From the IMG/VR virus record IMGVR_UViG_3300027906_000015, positions 1 through 59,181 of that record: 59,181 nucleotides of DNA. One strand, 5' to 3'. The notes below the pieces were generated by a model. It had not been told where the DNA came from. It saw nothing but the letters and a program-made list of their open reading frames with translations, and made no database searches. The DNA is from a virus. How positions within the stretch are numbered: the stretch's first letter is position 1; each line of letters opens with the position of its first letter. Shown piece after piece: positions 43,989 to 51,882 of the stretch. The translations under genes and the position numbers were made by a program.

Positions 43989-44471
43989 ATGATTGAAAAA
44001 TTTGGAATAACTACAAAAGAAACCTTCGACGACAAAATATTAACCCAAGAAAGTTTACAGTGGATTGAAGAAGAATCCTCTCGAATAGCTTCAGGAGTTA
44101 TAGAAGGTAATGTAAGCCGGAATTCTTTAACTGGCAAATATAGAACGTATGAAGATATTAAATCAGATGCCAAAAATGGATTAGTAGCTGAAGCTTATCT
44201 TATACAAGAATATAACTATACAGATAATCCAAAAAGATTTCATGATATAATTACACCAGAAGGTATAGAAGTTGAAATCAAAACTTATAATGGGCATTCA
44301 ATTGCAACCCGATATAACCAAATTTTAAGACTGGAATCACGTAAAACAAAATACCAACATGTTCTTATGTTTAAAAGAACTGATGGGGTTTATACGTTTG
44401 ATTCTTATTGGAAACATAATAATGATACTAGATTGTATGAGGAAGTGAAATGGGGAAATTCAACACATTAA
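43989..44471 (+). CDS. PD-(D/E)XK-fold nuclease-like protein
   Basis: This 160-residue protein has E68 in GLVAEAYL, D86 in FHDIITPEG and E96-I-K98 in VEIKTY. This is the arrangement of restriction-endonuclease-fold enzymes. The C-terminal part (YQHVLMFKRTDGVYTFDSYW) looks like the closing strands. It overlaps the methyltransferase-like gene by 22 bases, which recalls a restriction-modification pair, although phage recombination or host-DNA-degrading nucleases are equally possible. Confidence 0.65.
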   Translation: MIEKFGITTKETFDDKILTQESLQWIEEESSRIASGVIEGNVSRNSLTGKYRTYEDIKSDAKNGLVAEAYLIQEYNYTDNPKRFHDIITPEGIEVEIKTYNGHSIATRYNQILRLESRKTKYQHVLMFKRTDGVYTFDSYWKHNNDTRLYEEVKWGNSTH

Positions 44472-45391
44472 AAAAGTTTAGCACATCAGATGTGCGAACT
44501 GCAATGATTTATTCAAGAGATGAGATACCTGAAGATTATCATGGTAAAGATGTTATTATAGGTGAATGGTTAGGAGAATTATTCCATACACTTACAGATC
44601 AATACTATACCCAAAGTATGAGATCTCAATACTATTATCCAGATGTAAAACCAGAAGGTGGATTCGATAAACACATTTGTCCAGGTCACTGGCAAGGTTA
44701 TAGATGGGCAGTTCAAAACTTTACTGATTACGGAGATTGGGTTTTAGATCCAACAGTTGGTACAGGAACAGCGGTTGTAGAATCTATTAACCACAACAGA
44801 AATGCTATAGGAATAGAATTAGAATTCTCAGAGATTACAAGAAGAACAATACAAACACAATATGATCGTGCTAATGAAGTTGGAAGTGTAGTTCCTTTAG
44901 GTAAGGGAACAATAATAGAAGGTGATGCTAGGGATCTAGATGATCATGTTGGTGATCAAATGTTTGATATGATTATCAATGGAACACCTTATCCAGTTCT
45001 TGGAGGAGGTCAATCAGATGCACCAGAAAGAGGATATACCTCTGCAGGAAGAGGAGCAACAATTCAATATCAAAAGGATAAAAACGTTGGAGTATTAAAA
45101 GGTCAAGTATACTGGGATACGATCTTAGCAATCTATTCAGCTGCTATAAATAAACTAAAGCCCGGTGGAAAATTTATTACTCTTATCAAAGATCCAACTC
45201 AAAACAAAGAACCATATCTTTTACATAAAATGGTAGCTGATATGCTCATGGAAAATCTTCCAGTAAAACCTTATGGAACATTTGTTCATAGACATTTACC
45301 ACAAACATTGTTTATGAATACATATCCAAAAAGATACCCCGAAGTGAACTTACCCCTATACCAAACTGGAACTGTACTAGAAAAAATATAG
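44450..45391 (+). CDS. DNA methyltransferase-like protein with unusual motif IV
   Basis: This 313-residue Rossmann methyltransferase has SAM-binding motif I DPTVGTGT at 100-107, with NRNAIGIELE following. The position of the catalytic (D/N/S)PP(Y/F) motif holds NGTPYP at 177-182. The LKPGGKFITLIKD strand is present. The substitution of the first proline in motif IV is unusual for active DNA amino-methyltransferases, so activity or target may differ. The start ATG follows GAGGAAG and lies inside the nuclease-like gene. It could modify phage DNA or act on the modified pyrimidine predicted from 45770. Confidence 0.65.
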   Translation: MGKFNTLKKFSTSDVRTAMIYSRDEIPEDYHGKDVIIGEWLGELFHTLTDQYYTQSMRSQYYYPDVKPEGGFDKHICPGHWQGYRWAVQNFTDYGDWVLDPTVGTGTAVVESINHNRNAIGIELEFSEITRRTIQTQYDRANEVGSVVPLGKGTIIEGDARDLDDHVGDQMFDMIINGTPYPVLGGGQSDAPERGYTSAGRGATIQYQKDKNVGVLKGQVYWDTILAIYSAAINKLKPGGKFITLIKDPTQNKEPYLLHKMVADMLMENLPVKPYGTFVHRHLPQTLFMNTYPKRYPEVNLPLYQTGTVLEKI

Positions 45392-45393
45392 GG

Positions 45394-45422
45394 TTTACAA
45401 ATGGTCAATTATGTGGTATAAT
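45394..45422 (+). promoter_or_regulatory. Early promoter of the modified-nucleotide operon
   Basis: TTTACA, 17 bases and TATAAT with TATGTGG before the -10, three bases after the methyltransferase stop. It drives the DUF1599-like, dCMP-hydroxymethylase-like, amidotransferase and dCMP deaminase genes. Confidence 0.9.
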
Positions 45423-45441
45423 AGACCTAAAGGAAAATATT

Positions 45442-45789
45442 ATGAAACCATTAAATATATTAAAAAATGCTGCTGACTTAATTGTCAGTAAAGGCAATGA
45501 TTACCAAAATCCTAAATCTAGGATTCGCCAAGCAGATTATTATCCAAACGGTGCTCAAACCATTTTAGATATAATGACCGGTAAAGTTAATCGTATGCAT
45601 TCTGTTTTAGATGCTATGCGAGATGATGAAAACTATGTAGAGAACTTTGAATCACTTCACGATTCAGCAGTAGATCTAATTAACTATGCAGCTTTCTTTG
45701 CTGCTTATCTTGATTATGATATTGATGGACAAGATCCTAGTCGAGATATATTCAACAGGATTAAAGATATTGAAAGCGAAAGATCTTAA
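45442..45789 (+). CDS. DUF1599/Nmad1-like protein (115 aa)
   Basis: This helical protein has a GNDYQNPKSRIRQADYYPNG block, a DIMTGKVNRMHSVLD helix and NFESLHDSAVDLINYAAFFA. This order resembles DUF1599, called nucleotide modification associated domain 1, and the wider all-alpha NTP pyrophosphatase folds. It lies directly before and partly overlaps the dCMP-hydroxymethylase-like gene, which fits a nucleotide-modification role. Family assignment is from pattern only. Confidence 0.55.
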   Translation: MKPLNILKNAADLIVSKGNDYQNPKSRIRQADYYPNGAQTILDIMTGKVNRMHSVLDAMRDDENYVENFESLHDSAVDLINYAAFFAAYLDYDIDGQDPSRDIFNRIKDIESERS

Positions 45790-46498
45790 AGAAGGGTTAT
45801 ATCGACTTCGTGAGAAATTACTTAACGAAGGATATATTATTGAAACAGAAAGATGGCAAGGTGGTACTGATCATCCTGCTTTCTTAGAAATACTACATGC
45901 TGATATGGTTTGTCCAATGTCAGATACAGCTGAAGAAGCAAATGATTTATTAGGAGCTGTTCAACCATGGGCAGATGAACACTTCGAAGAAAGAGTTGGT
46001 GGTATACCTTGTAACCCACCGCCAAGTCATGTACACTGGTTAAAAGATACAGATAAATATTTAATGGATGAAGCATTTTCTCATTCTTATCCAGAAAGAA
46101 TGTGGCAAGATACAGAACAAATGGGTGTTAGATTTAATATTGCTAATCTAAATACTGCAGTAGAATTACTTAAAAAAGAACCTACAACAAGACAATGTTA
46201 TATACCAATATGGTTTCCAGAAGATGGTACGGCCGCTCTCGCGGGCGAACGCGTCCCGTGCACGTTCGGGTGGCACTTTATGTTACGAGATAATAAATTA
46301 CATTGCGCGTACCACATGCGCTCGTGCGATGTTATGCGTCATTTACATAATGATTTATATTTTGCTAATAGATTATGTTTATGGTTAATAGAACAAACAG
46401 GATTAGATGCAGTACCTGGTACTATACACTTTAGTGCTAGTTCTTTACATTGCTTCGAAGTAGACAAATATTCTTTAAATCAAATAGTAAACGGATAA
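45770..46498 (+). CDS. 42: dCMP hydroxymethylase-like enzyme (thymidylate synthase family)
   Basis: This 242-residue protein starts at the TTG at 45770 (AGGA nearby), giving almost the length of T4 gp42 (246). The nucleophile is C164 (RVPCTFGW) and RSCD is at 184-187. The residue that is Asn in thymidylate synthase and selects dUMP is Asp here, D195 in HLHNDLYFA, aligned without gaps and as in T4 gp42 (RNDYAW). The late SASSLHCFEVDKY also matches gp42 better than ThyA. It should therefore act on dCMP, adding hydroxymethyl or methyl at C5 with folate. Two GC-rich islands (46230-46275, 46304-46329) cover the active-site codons. Confidence 0.75.
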   Translation: MKAKDLKEGLYRLREKLLNEGYIIETERWQGGTDHPAFLEILHADMVCPMSDTAEEANDLLGAVQPWADEHFEERVGGIPCNPPPSHVHWLKDTDKYLMDEAFSHSYPERMWQDTEQMGVRFNIANLNTAVELLKKEPTTRQCYIPIWFPEDGTAALAGERVPCTFGWHFMLRDNKLHCAYHMRSCDVMRHLHNDLYFANRLCLWLIEQTGLDAVPGTIHFSASSLHCFEVDKYSLNQIVNG

Positions 46499-47850
46499 TG
46501 TGCGGATTTATAATACACGAAAAAACAACTAAAGAAAACTCTTTACAAAAAATAGGACAAATGTCCTACAGAGGATTACCTGAATATGTAGGGTATCAAC
46601 ATTGGAAAGGTTATGATATGGCTCATACATCTTTACCAATGGTTGATCCAGATCCTAAGATTTCTATTCAACCTATACAAGATCATCCGTGGGAATCTCC
46701 TTCAATGTTCGTTGGAGAAATATTTAATTGGAGAGAGTTCGGTGATTTTGAAAATGATGCTTATATGTTACATCGGGTATTTAAAGAAAACCTAGCTGAA
46801 AATGGTAGTTTAAATATACCACACGTACATGATATCTGGCATTATTTTGATGGTTTCTGGTCTTTTATTACCTTTATTGAAGATCAACCTATTATATTTA
46901 CAGATTTCTTAGGAATTAAACCTGTTTATTATAGAGCAGATCAATTTGCAGCAGCATCAGAACCAAGGGTATTACTTTCATATGGAGAAGTTACACCAAA
47001 CTATTTACATCTTTCAAATGTAATGAAATGGGGTTATGATCCAACAGGTGGAACACCTTGGAATGAAATCAGGCAATTAAAAGCAGGACATTTTCTTTAT
47101 AAAGGTAAAGAAGTATGTTATTGGGATTGGAATAAAGTTCCTTTAATGAATCTCAGAGATGATTTAAGTCAGGCAGTTAATCTAAGATTAGGTGGATTTA
47201 GAGATGCTAGTATCTTATTAAGTGGTGGATTAGATTCATCTATCATATATGGATTAATAAAAGAACAAGGATTACATATAACCCCAATACATGTAAACAA
47301 TCATGAACATAATTATGCAGCTTTAGTTGCAGGTGATGATAAGTTAGTTGAAGTTAATTTAAATAATGTTGGTGATTATGAAGCAGTAGAAATACATCAA
47401 AGTCCTGTAGATTTAGGATCAGTTAAACCCCAAATAGCTATGGCTAGAGAATTAGATAATTTAAATTTTAGAAATGTTTTAACTGGTGATGGTGCTGATG
47501 AATTATTTGGTGGGTATAGTAGAGCAAAAGATTATGATAGCCAATTAAGTGATGTATTCTTAGAATTACCTTATTATCATTTACCTAAATTAGATAGAAC
47601 TATGATGGAACAAACAGTAGAATTACGTGCACCATTCTTAGCTCCATCAGTTATTTGCCACGCATTAAATACACCATATGCAGAAAGGAATGGTGAAAAG
47701 AAAGTATTAAAGAAAATATTTGCTGATCTAGTACCAGACGAAATTCTTGATAGAGAAAAGCATGCACTCAAAACAGACCAAATAAGGAAGGATCCTATGA
47801 AACAAAGACAAATCAATATGACAATTTGGAGAGATTTAAATGGGTTCTAA
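46498..47850 (+). CDS. asnB: Asparagine synthase-like glutamine amidotransferase
   Basis: The ATG at 46498 overlaps the previous stop and makes Cys2 the N-terminal nucleophile (MCGFIIHEK), as class II amidotransferases need. The product is 450 residues, shorter than bacterial AsnB. The PP-loop is SILLSGGLDSSIIYGL and the second synthetase motif TGDGADELFGGYSR. It could make asparagine, but its place between the dCMP-hydroxymethylase-like and dCMP deaminase genes also allows amidation of a modified pyrimidine or precursor. Both Gln and ATP sites look intact. Confidence 0.82.
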   Translation: MCGFIIHEKTTKENSLQKIGQMSYRGLPEYVGYQHWKGYDMAHTSLPMVDPDPKISIQPIQDHPWESPSMFVGEIFNWREFGDFENDAYMLHRVFKENLAENGSLNIPHVHDIWHYFDGFWSFITFIEDQPIIFTDFLGIKPVYYRADQFAAASEPRVLLSYGEVTPNYLHLSNVMKWGYDPTGGTPWNEIRQLKAGHFLYKGKEVCYWDWNKVPLMNLRDDLSQAVNLRLGGFRDASILLSGGLDSSIIYGLIKEQGLHITPIHVNNHEHNYAALVAGDDKLVEVNLNNVGDYEAVEIHQSPVDLGSVKPQIAMARELDNLNFRNVLTGDGADELFGGYSRAKDYDSQLSDVFLELPYYHLPKLDRTMMEQTVELRAPFLAPSVICHALNTPYAERNGEKKVLKKIFADLVPDEILDREKHALKTDQIRKDPMKQRQINMTIWRDLNGF

Positions 47851-48292
47851 TACGAAATACGATCACAGATATTTAGATTTAGCCAAGTTCTTTTCTACAT
47901 GGTCGAAAGACCCGAGCGCGCAGATAGGCGCGGTCGCGATAGGAGATAAAGGTCAAGTATTAGCCCAAGGGTATAATGGATTTCCTAGAAAGGTAGAAGA
48001 AACAGAATTAAGATTAAATGTAAGAGAAACAAAATACAAATATGTAGTTCATGCTGAAATGAATTGCATATACAATGCTTCATATAATGGAGCTAATTTA
48101 GATGGTAGCACGATGTACGTATACGGACTTCCCGTATGTCATGAGTGTGCAAAAGCCATTATTCAAGTTGGTATAAAAAGAGTAGTTATACCATTTGATC
48201 ATTTCACTAAGGTACCTGAGAGATGGATGGAATCTATCAAACTATCTCAAGGTATGTTTAATGAAGCTGGAGTCGAATATGATTCCATTTAG
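47840..48292 (+). CDS. cd: dCMP deaminase
   Basis: This 150-residue zinc deaminase has the HAE motif (VVHAEMNCIYNA) and the LPVCHECAKAII cysteine pair. It converts dCMP to dUMP, feeding dTTP synthesis and lowering dCTP. T4 carries the same enzyme alongside dCMP hydroxymethylase, and the two compete for dCMP. A GC-rich island (47911-47939) covers the conserved DPSAQIGAVAIGD region. It overlaps the amidotransferase by 11 bases. Confidence 0.92.
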   Translation: MGSNTKYDHRYLDLAKFFSTWSKDPSAQIGAVAIGDKGQVLAQGYNGFPRKVEETELRLNVRETKYKYVVHAEMNCIYNASYNGANLDGSTMYVYGLPVCHECAKAIIQVGIKRVVIPFDHFTKVPERWMESIKLSQGMFNEAGVEYDSI

Positions 48293-48296
48293 GGGG

Positions 48297-48325
48297 TTTA
48301 CTTTTGTCCAAAAGTGTGGTATAAT
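48297..48325 (+). promoter_or_regulatory. Early promoter of peroxiredoxin, bS21 and uvsX
   Basis: TTTACT, 17 bases and TATAAT with AAAGTGTGG before the -10, five bases after the dCMP deaminase stop. A GGAGG site follows before the ATG at 48362. It probably also serves uvsX and gp41. Confidence 0.9.
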
Positions 48326-48361
48326 AGACCCTATTATTAACCAATCTAACGGAGGATATAT

Positions 48362-48877
48362 ATGTTAGGTGTAAATGAACAGTTTCCAGAGTTTGCTATG
48401 AATGTAGTTAAACCCTATGGAAACGAAATGACAAGTATAACTGAAGAAGATCTTGAAGGATCTTGGACAGTAATATACTTTTACCCAAAAGATTTTACAT
48501 TCATTTGTCCTACTGAGATAGCTGAATTCGATGGAATTCCAGCTGAAGAAGCCAGAGTTATTGGTATCTCAGGAGATAATGAATTCTGTAAAGTTGCTTG
48601 GAAAGAAACCAATTCAATGATTAGTGATATTAATCATGAGTTAGGTGCAGATTGTGGTTTAAATTTAACAAACGATTGTGGAATTGTAGAGCACGATGAA
48701 GGTGTAGCATTAAGAGCAACATTTATCTTAGATGAAGATAATGTAGTAAAATATGCTCAAGCTAATGCCTTAGATACAGGTAGAAATGCTAATGAAGTTT
48801 TAAGAACTTTAAGAGCACTCAAAGCTGGTGGGCTAACCGGATGTAGTTGGAACCCAGGGGAGGAGTTCGTTGCCTAG
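48362..48877 (+). CDS. Peroxiredoxin (AhpC/TSA family)
   Basis: This 171-residue 2-Cys peroxiredoxin has peroxidatic C49 in [13 protein letters not shown] and likely resolving C161 in [11 protein letters not shown]. It reduces peroxides at the expense of thioredoxin-like donors. Its place at the head of the bS21-uvsX operon, under an early promoter, suggests it protects the infected cell from oxidative damage, which is useful in sunlit seawater. It is an uncommon gene in T4-like phages and probably acquired from a bacterium. Confidence 0.88.
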   Translation: MLGVNEQFPEFAMNVVKPYGNEMTSITEEDLEGSWTVIYFYPKDFTFICPTEIAEFDGIPAEEARVIGISGDNEFCKVAWKETNSMISDINHELGADCGLNLTNDCGIVEHDEGVALRATFILDEDNVVKYAQANALDTGRNANEVLRTLRALKAGGLTGCSWNPGEEFVA

Positions 48878-49121
48878 TGTTGATCTAAGACCTCGAAAGA
48901 GGCATCCCCGGGATAAACGTCCAGCTAGACCTATGCCCTTTGATGTTGCATTACGTAAGTTTAAAAAGCAATGTGAAAAAGCTGGAATTGTACAAGAAGT
49001 TCGAAGAAGAGAATACTTTGAAAAACCTTGTCAAAAAAGGATTAGGAAAAAAGCAGAAGGAAGAGCTCGCTGGAAAAAGAAAGAAGCTTCAATGGCATTA
49101 AGACCTGAAAGGAGGTACTGA
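48870..49121 (+). CDS. rpsU: Ribosomal protein bS21
   Basis: This 83-residue basic protein has a core ([20 protein letters not shown], then [11 protein letters not shown]) that is diagnostic for small-subunit protein S21. It has a longer C-terminal basic tail than most. The TTG start at 48870 has GGAGG seven bases before it and overlaps the peroxiredoxin stop. bS21 sits near the anti-Shine-Dalgarno end of 16S rRNA. Phage copies can replace the host protein and may alter which mRNAs are translated. Confidence 0.93.
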   Translation: MPSVDLRPRKRHPRDKRPARPMPFDVALRKFKKQCEKAGIVQEVRRREYFEKPCQKRIRKKAEGRARWKKKEASMALRPERRY

Positions 49122-49122
49122 T

Positions 49123-50172
49123 ATGGGTGTAATGGATAAACTTAAAAAGAATTCAAAGATTAAAACAACAGATGTTTTAGCTGATTCTTTATTCTTTAAA
49201 GATGTGGATCAAATAACAACCTCAGTGCCTATGATAAACGTTGCTTTATCTGGTGATAAAGATGGCGGATTATCTGCAGGGTTAACTGTGTTAGCTGGTC
49301 CTTCAAAACATTTTAAAACATCATTTGCGTTATTAATCGCAGCTGATTATTTAAAAAAGTATGATGATGCTGTATTATTATTCTACGATTCAGAATTTGG
49401 TTCACCCCAAAGTTATTTTGAATCATTTGGAATTGATACTAATAGAGTATTACATACTCCTATCACTGATGTTGAACAACTTAAGTTTGATCTAGTTAAT
49501 CAACTAGAAGCATTAGAAAGGAAAGAAAAGGTAATTGTTATAATAGATTCTATCGGTAATTTAGCATCCAAAAAAGAATTGGAAGATGCTTTAAATGAAA
49601 AATCGGTAGCTGATATGTCAAGAGCCAAGGCGCTAAAAGGATTATTTAGAATGGTCACACCATATTTAACTATGAAAGATATTCCTCTTTTAGCTGTTAA
49701 TCATACCTATCAAGAGATGGGACTGTTTCCAAAAGCTATTGTGAGTGGAGGTACTGGTATCTACTACTCAGCTGATAATATATGGATTATTGGAAGACAA
49801 CAACAGAAGAAGGGAACAGAAGTTACAGGATATAATTTTGTTATCAATGTTGAAAAATCGAGATTTGTTCGAGAAAAGTCTAAGGTTCCTATTGGAGTTT
49901 CTTGGAATGGTGGTATTGAGCGTTACTCTGGTCTTCTGGACGTTGCTCTTGCTGGCGGCTATGTCGCTAAGCCTAACGTTGGTTGGTATTGCCGTGTTAA
50001 TAGAGAAACTGGAGAACTCATCGATCCTAAGTGCCGTGAAAAGGACACTCTCAACGAGGAGTTTTGGTCACCAATTTTTGAAGAGACAGACTTCAGTGAA
50101 TTCATTAAAGGTCACTACCAAATTGGACAAGTCCCCCTTCTAGATGTCGAACTAGATATAGAGGAAGAATAA
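49123..50172 (+). CDS. uvsX: UvsX recombinase (RecA-like)
   Basis: This 349-residue strand-exchange protein has Walker A GPSKHFKT at 59-66, Walker B in VIVIIDSIGNLAS, and the DNA-binding loop region around KAIVSGGTGIYYSADNIWII. It acts with UvsY (23156) in recombination-dependent replication and repair. The acidic C-terminus (VELDIEEE) is typical. An AGGAGG-type site at the end of bS21 provides its initiation signal. Confidence 0.95.
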   Translation: MGVMDKLKKNSKIKTTDVLADSLFFKDVDQITTSVPMINVALSGDKDGGLSAGLTVLAGPSKHFKTSFALLIAADYLKKYDDAVLLFYDSEFGSPQSYFESFGIDTNRVLHTPITDVEQLKFDLVNQLEALERKEKVIVIIDSIGNLASKKELEDALNEKSVADMSRAKALKGLFRMVTPYLTMKDIPLLAVNHTYQEMGLFPKAIVSGGTGIYYSADNIWIIGRQQQKKGTEVTGYNFVINVEKSRFVREKSKVPIGVSWNGGIERYSGLLDVALAGGYVAKPNVGWYCRVNRETGELIDPKCREKDTLNEEFWSPIFEETDFSEFIKGHYQIGQVPLLDVELDIEEE

Positions 50173-50528
50173 TGGAAATTACAATCGAAGACTATCAATT
50201 GGTAGAATCAAACGATGTAGAATTCTATGGTGTTAAACTAACTACAGGTAAGTGGAAAGATGTCATATACATATATGGTGAGGTAAAAATAAAAGAATCA
50301 CCAGAACTGGATATAGCAACACTAGCATTTACCTATAACATCACAGATTCGGCAAGTTTCGAAGAAGAAGATCTTATTAATGATATAGACTTTCGAAACT
50401 ATATAGGCGGAGTACTTCAGCACATAATGGAAGACTCTTTAGATTATGCAGAAGAAAATAATGTAGGAATAATTGGAATTGGACATAACGAATCAAATAC
50501 AGACACACATACTGAATCATCTGATTAA
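50172..50528 (+). CDS. Conserved phage protein between uvsX and gp41 (118 aa)
   Basis: A beta-rich N-terminal half (MEITIEDYQLVESNDVEFYG, then VIYIYGEVKIKES and LAFTYNIT) precedes an acidic helical segment and a Ser/Thr/Asp-rich tail. Marine T4-like phages commonly have a gene of this size in this slot, but its function is unknown. It overlaps uvsX by one base and gp41 by 56 bases, so it is tied to replication genes. Confidence 0.65.
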   Translation: MEITIEDYQLVESNDVEFYGVKLTTGKWKDVIYIYGEVKIKESPELDIATLAFTYNITDSASFEEEDLINDIDFRNYIGGVLQHIMEDSLDYAEENNVGIIGIGHNESNTDTHTESSD

Positions 50529-51870
50529 TGATGAGGATTACTGCAGAAGAGTAATACCTTTTCTTAAGAAAGATTATTTCGAAGGAACACATAAAGTTGT
50601 GTTTGACCTTATTGTTAGTTTTGTAGCTAAACATAATAAGATTCCTTCAGGTAAAATATTAGAATTAGAACTTAAGAAAGTTAGTGCTAGTGATGATGTA
50701 TTAACTCAATCTAATAATCTTATAGATGAAATAAAAGTTAAATCTGATATAGAGATAGATTACTTAGTTGATGAATCGGAAAAGTGGTGTAGAGATAGAG
50801 CAATCTATAATGCCATAATGGAATCGATTCAGATCATTGATGGAAAAGGAAAAGATAAAGGTGAAGGAGCAATTCCAGAAATACTATCGAATGCTTTGGG
50901 TGTTAATTTTGATCCAAATATTGGTCACGATTATATCGATAACTCTTCGGACAGATTCGATTTCTATAACACAACCGAAACAAGAATCCCGTGGGATTTA
51001 GATTACTTTAATAAAATAACGAAAGGTGGTTTACCGAATAAAACCTTGAACATCGCCATGGCAGGTACCGGTGTAGGTAAATCACTTTTCATGTGCCATT
51101 GTGCAGCAGCTAATTTAGAGATAGGTAAAAACGTTCTTTATATTACTATGGAAATGGCAGAAGAAAGGATTGCAGAAAGAATCGATGCAAACCTTATGGA
51201 TTACCCAATCCAACAATTAAATACATTACCTAAAAATGTATTCGATTCTAAGATACAAAACATTGCGAAAGCTTCTATAGGTAAACTTATAGTGAAAGAA
51301 TATCCAACAGGAGCAGCGCATACAGGTCATTTTAGAGCTTTATTAAATGAGCTCAAATTGAAAAAGAATTTCATGCCAGATATCATTTATATTGATTATC
51401 TGAATATTTGTGCTTCTAGTCGCGTCCGTGGGCTCGGTGGAAGTATAAATACTTACTCATATGTTAAATCTATTGCGGAAGAGTTAAGAGGTTTAGCAGT
51501 TGAGTTTAATGTCCCAATCGTGAGTGCAACGCAAACGACTAGATCTGGTTATAGTAATACTGATGTAGGATTAGAGGACACTTCGGAATCATTTGGTTTG
51601 CCAGCGACGGCCGACCTCATGTTCGCTTTGATTAGTACAGAGGAACTTGAGGATTTAGGTCAGATACTAGTAAAACAATTGAAAAATCGTTATAACGATC
51701 CAACTAAATACAAGCGTTTTGTAGTTGGTATAGATCGTTCCCGCATGAAGTTATACGATGTAGAGGAGTCAGCCCAAACTGATATTATATCAGATCTTGG
51801 TCCTGATAAACCAATAAATAAATTCGGGGAAGGCGAAGTAAAAGATCCTTACTCTGAATTTAAAATATAA
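50473..51870 (+). CDS. 41: Replicative DNA helicase gp41 (DnaB family)
   Basis: This hexameric 5'-3' helicase of about 465 residues has Walker A AGTGVGKS at 197-204, Walker B in DIIYIDYLNIC, and the conserved NVLYITMEMAEERIAERIDA and PATADLMFALI segments, which match T4 gp41. No ATG is available near the conserved N-terminus (HILNHLINDEDYCRR), so the start is a TTG at 50473 or 50479 inside the previous gene. The T4 partner primase gp61 is not in this window. Confidence 0.93.
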   Translation: MELDITNQIQTHILNHLINDEDYCRRVIPFLKKDYFEGTHKVVFDLIVSFVAKHNKIPSGKILELELKKVSASDDVLTQSNNLIDEIKVKSDIEIDYLVDESEKWCRDRAIYNAIMESIQIIDGKGKDKGEGAIPEILSNALGVNFDPNIGHDYIDNSSDRFDFYNTTETRIPWDLDYFNKITKGGLPNKTLNIAMAGTGVGKSLFMCHCAAANLEIGKNVLYITMEMAEERIAERIDANLMDYPIQQLNTLPKNVFDSKIQNIAKASIGKLIVKEYPTGAAHTGHFRALLNELKLKKNFMPDIIYIDYLNICASSRVRGLGGSINTYSYVKSIAEELRGLAVEFNVPIVSATQTTRSGYSNTDVGLEDTSESFGLPATADLMFALISTEELEDLGQILVKQLKNRYNDPTKYKRFVVGIDRSRMKLYDVEESAQTDIISDLGPDKPINKFGEGEVKDPYSEFKI

Positions 51871-51882
51871 CGAGGAAAATAT

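Noticed and set aside
43018-44471. A classical type II restriction-modification system
   Set aside because: The methyltransferase has an unusual motif IV and one of the nuclease-like proteins lacks the catalytic Lys; the sequence is not enough to call a working restriction-modification pair.
46498-47850. Start at 46450 for the amidotransferase
   Set aside because: A class II amidotransferase needs Cys right after Met; only the ATG at 46498 gives MCGF, and it overlaps the preceding stop as other coupled genes do here.
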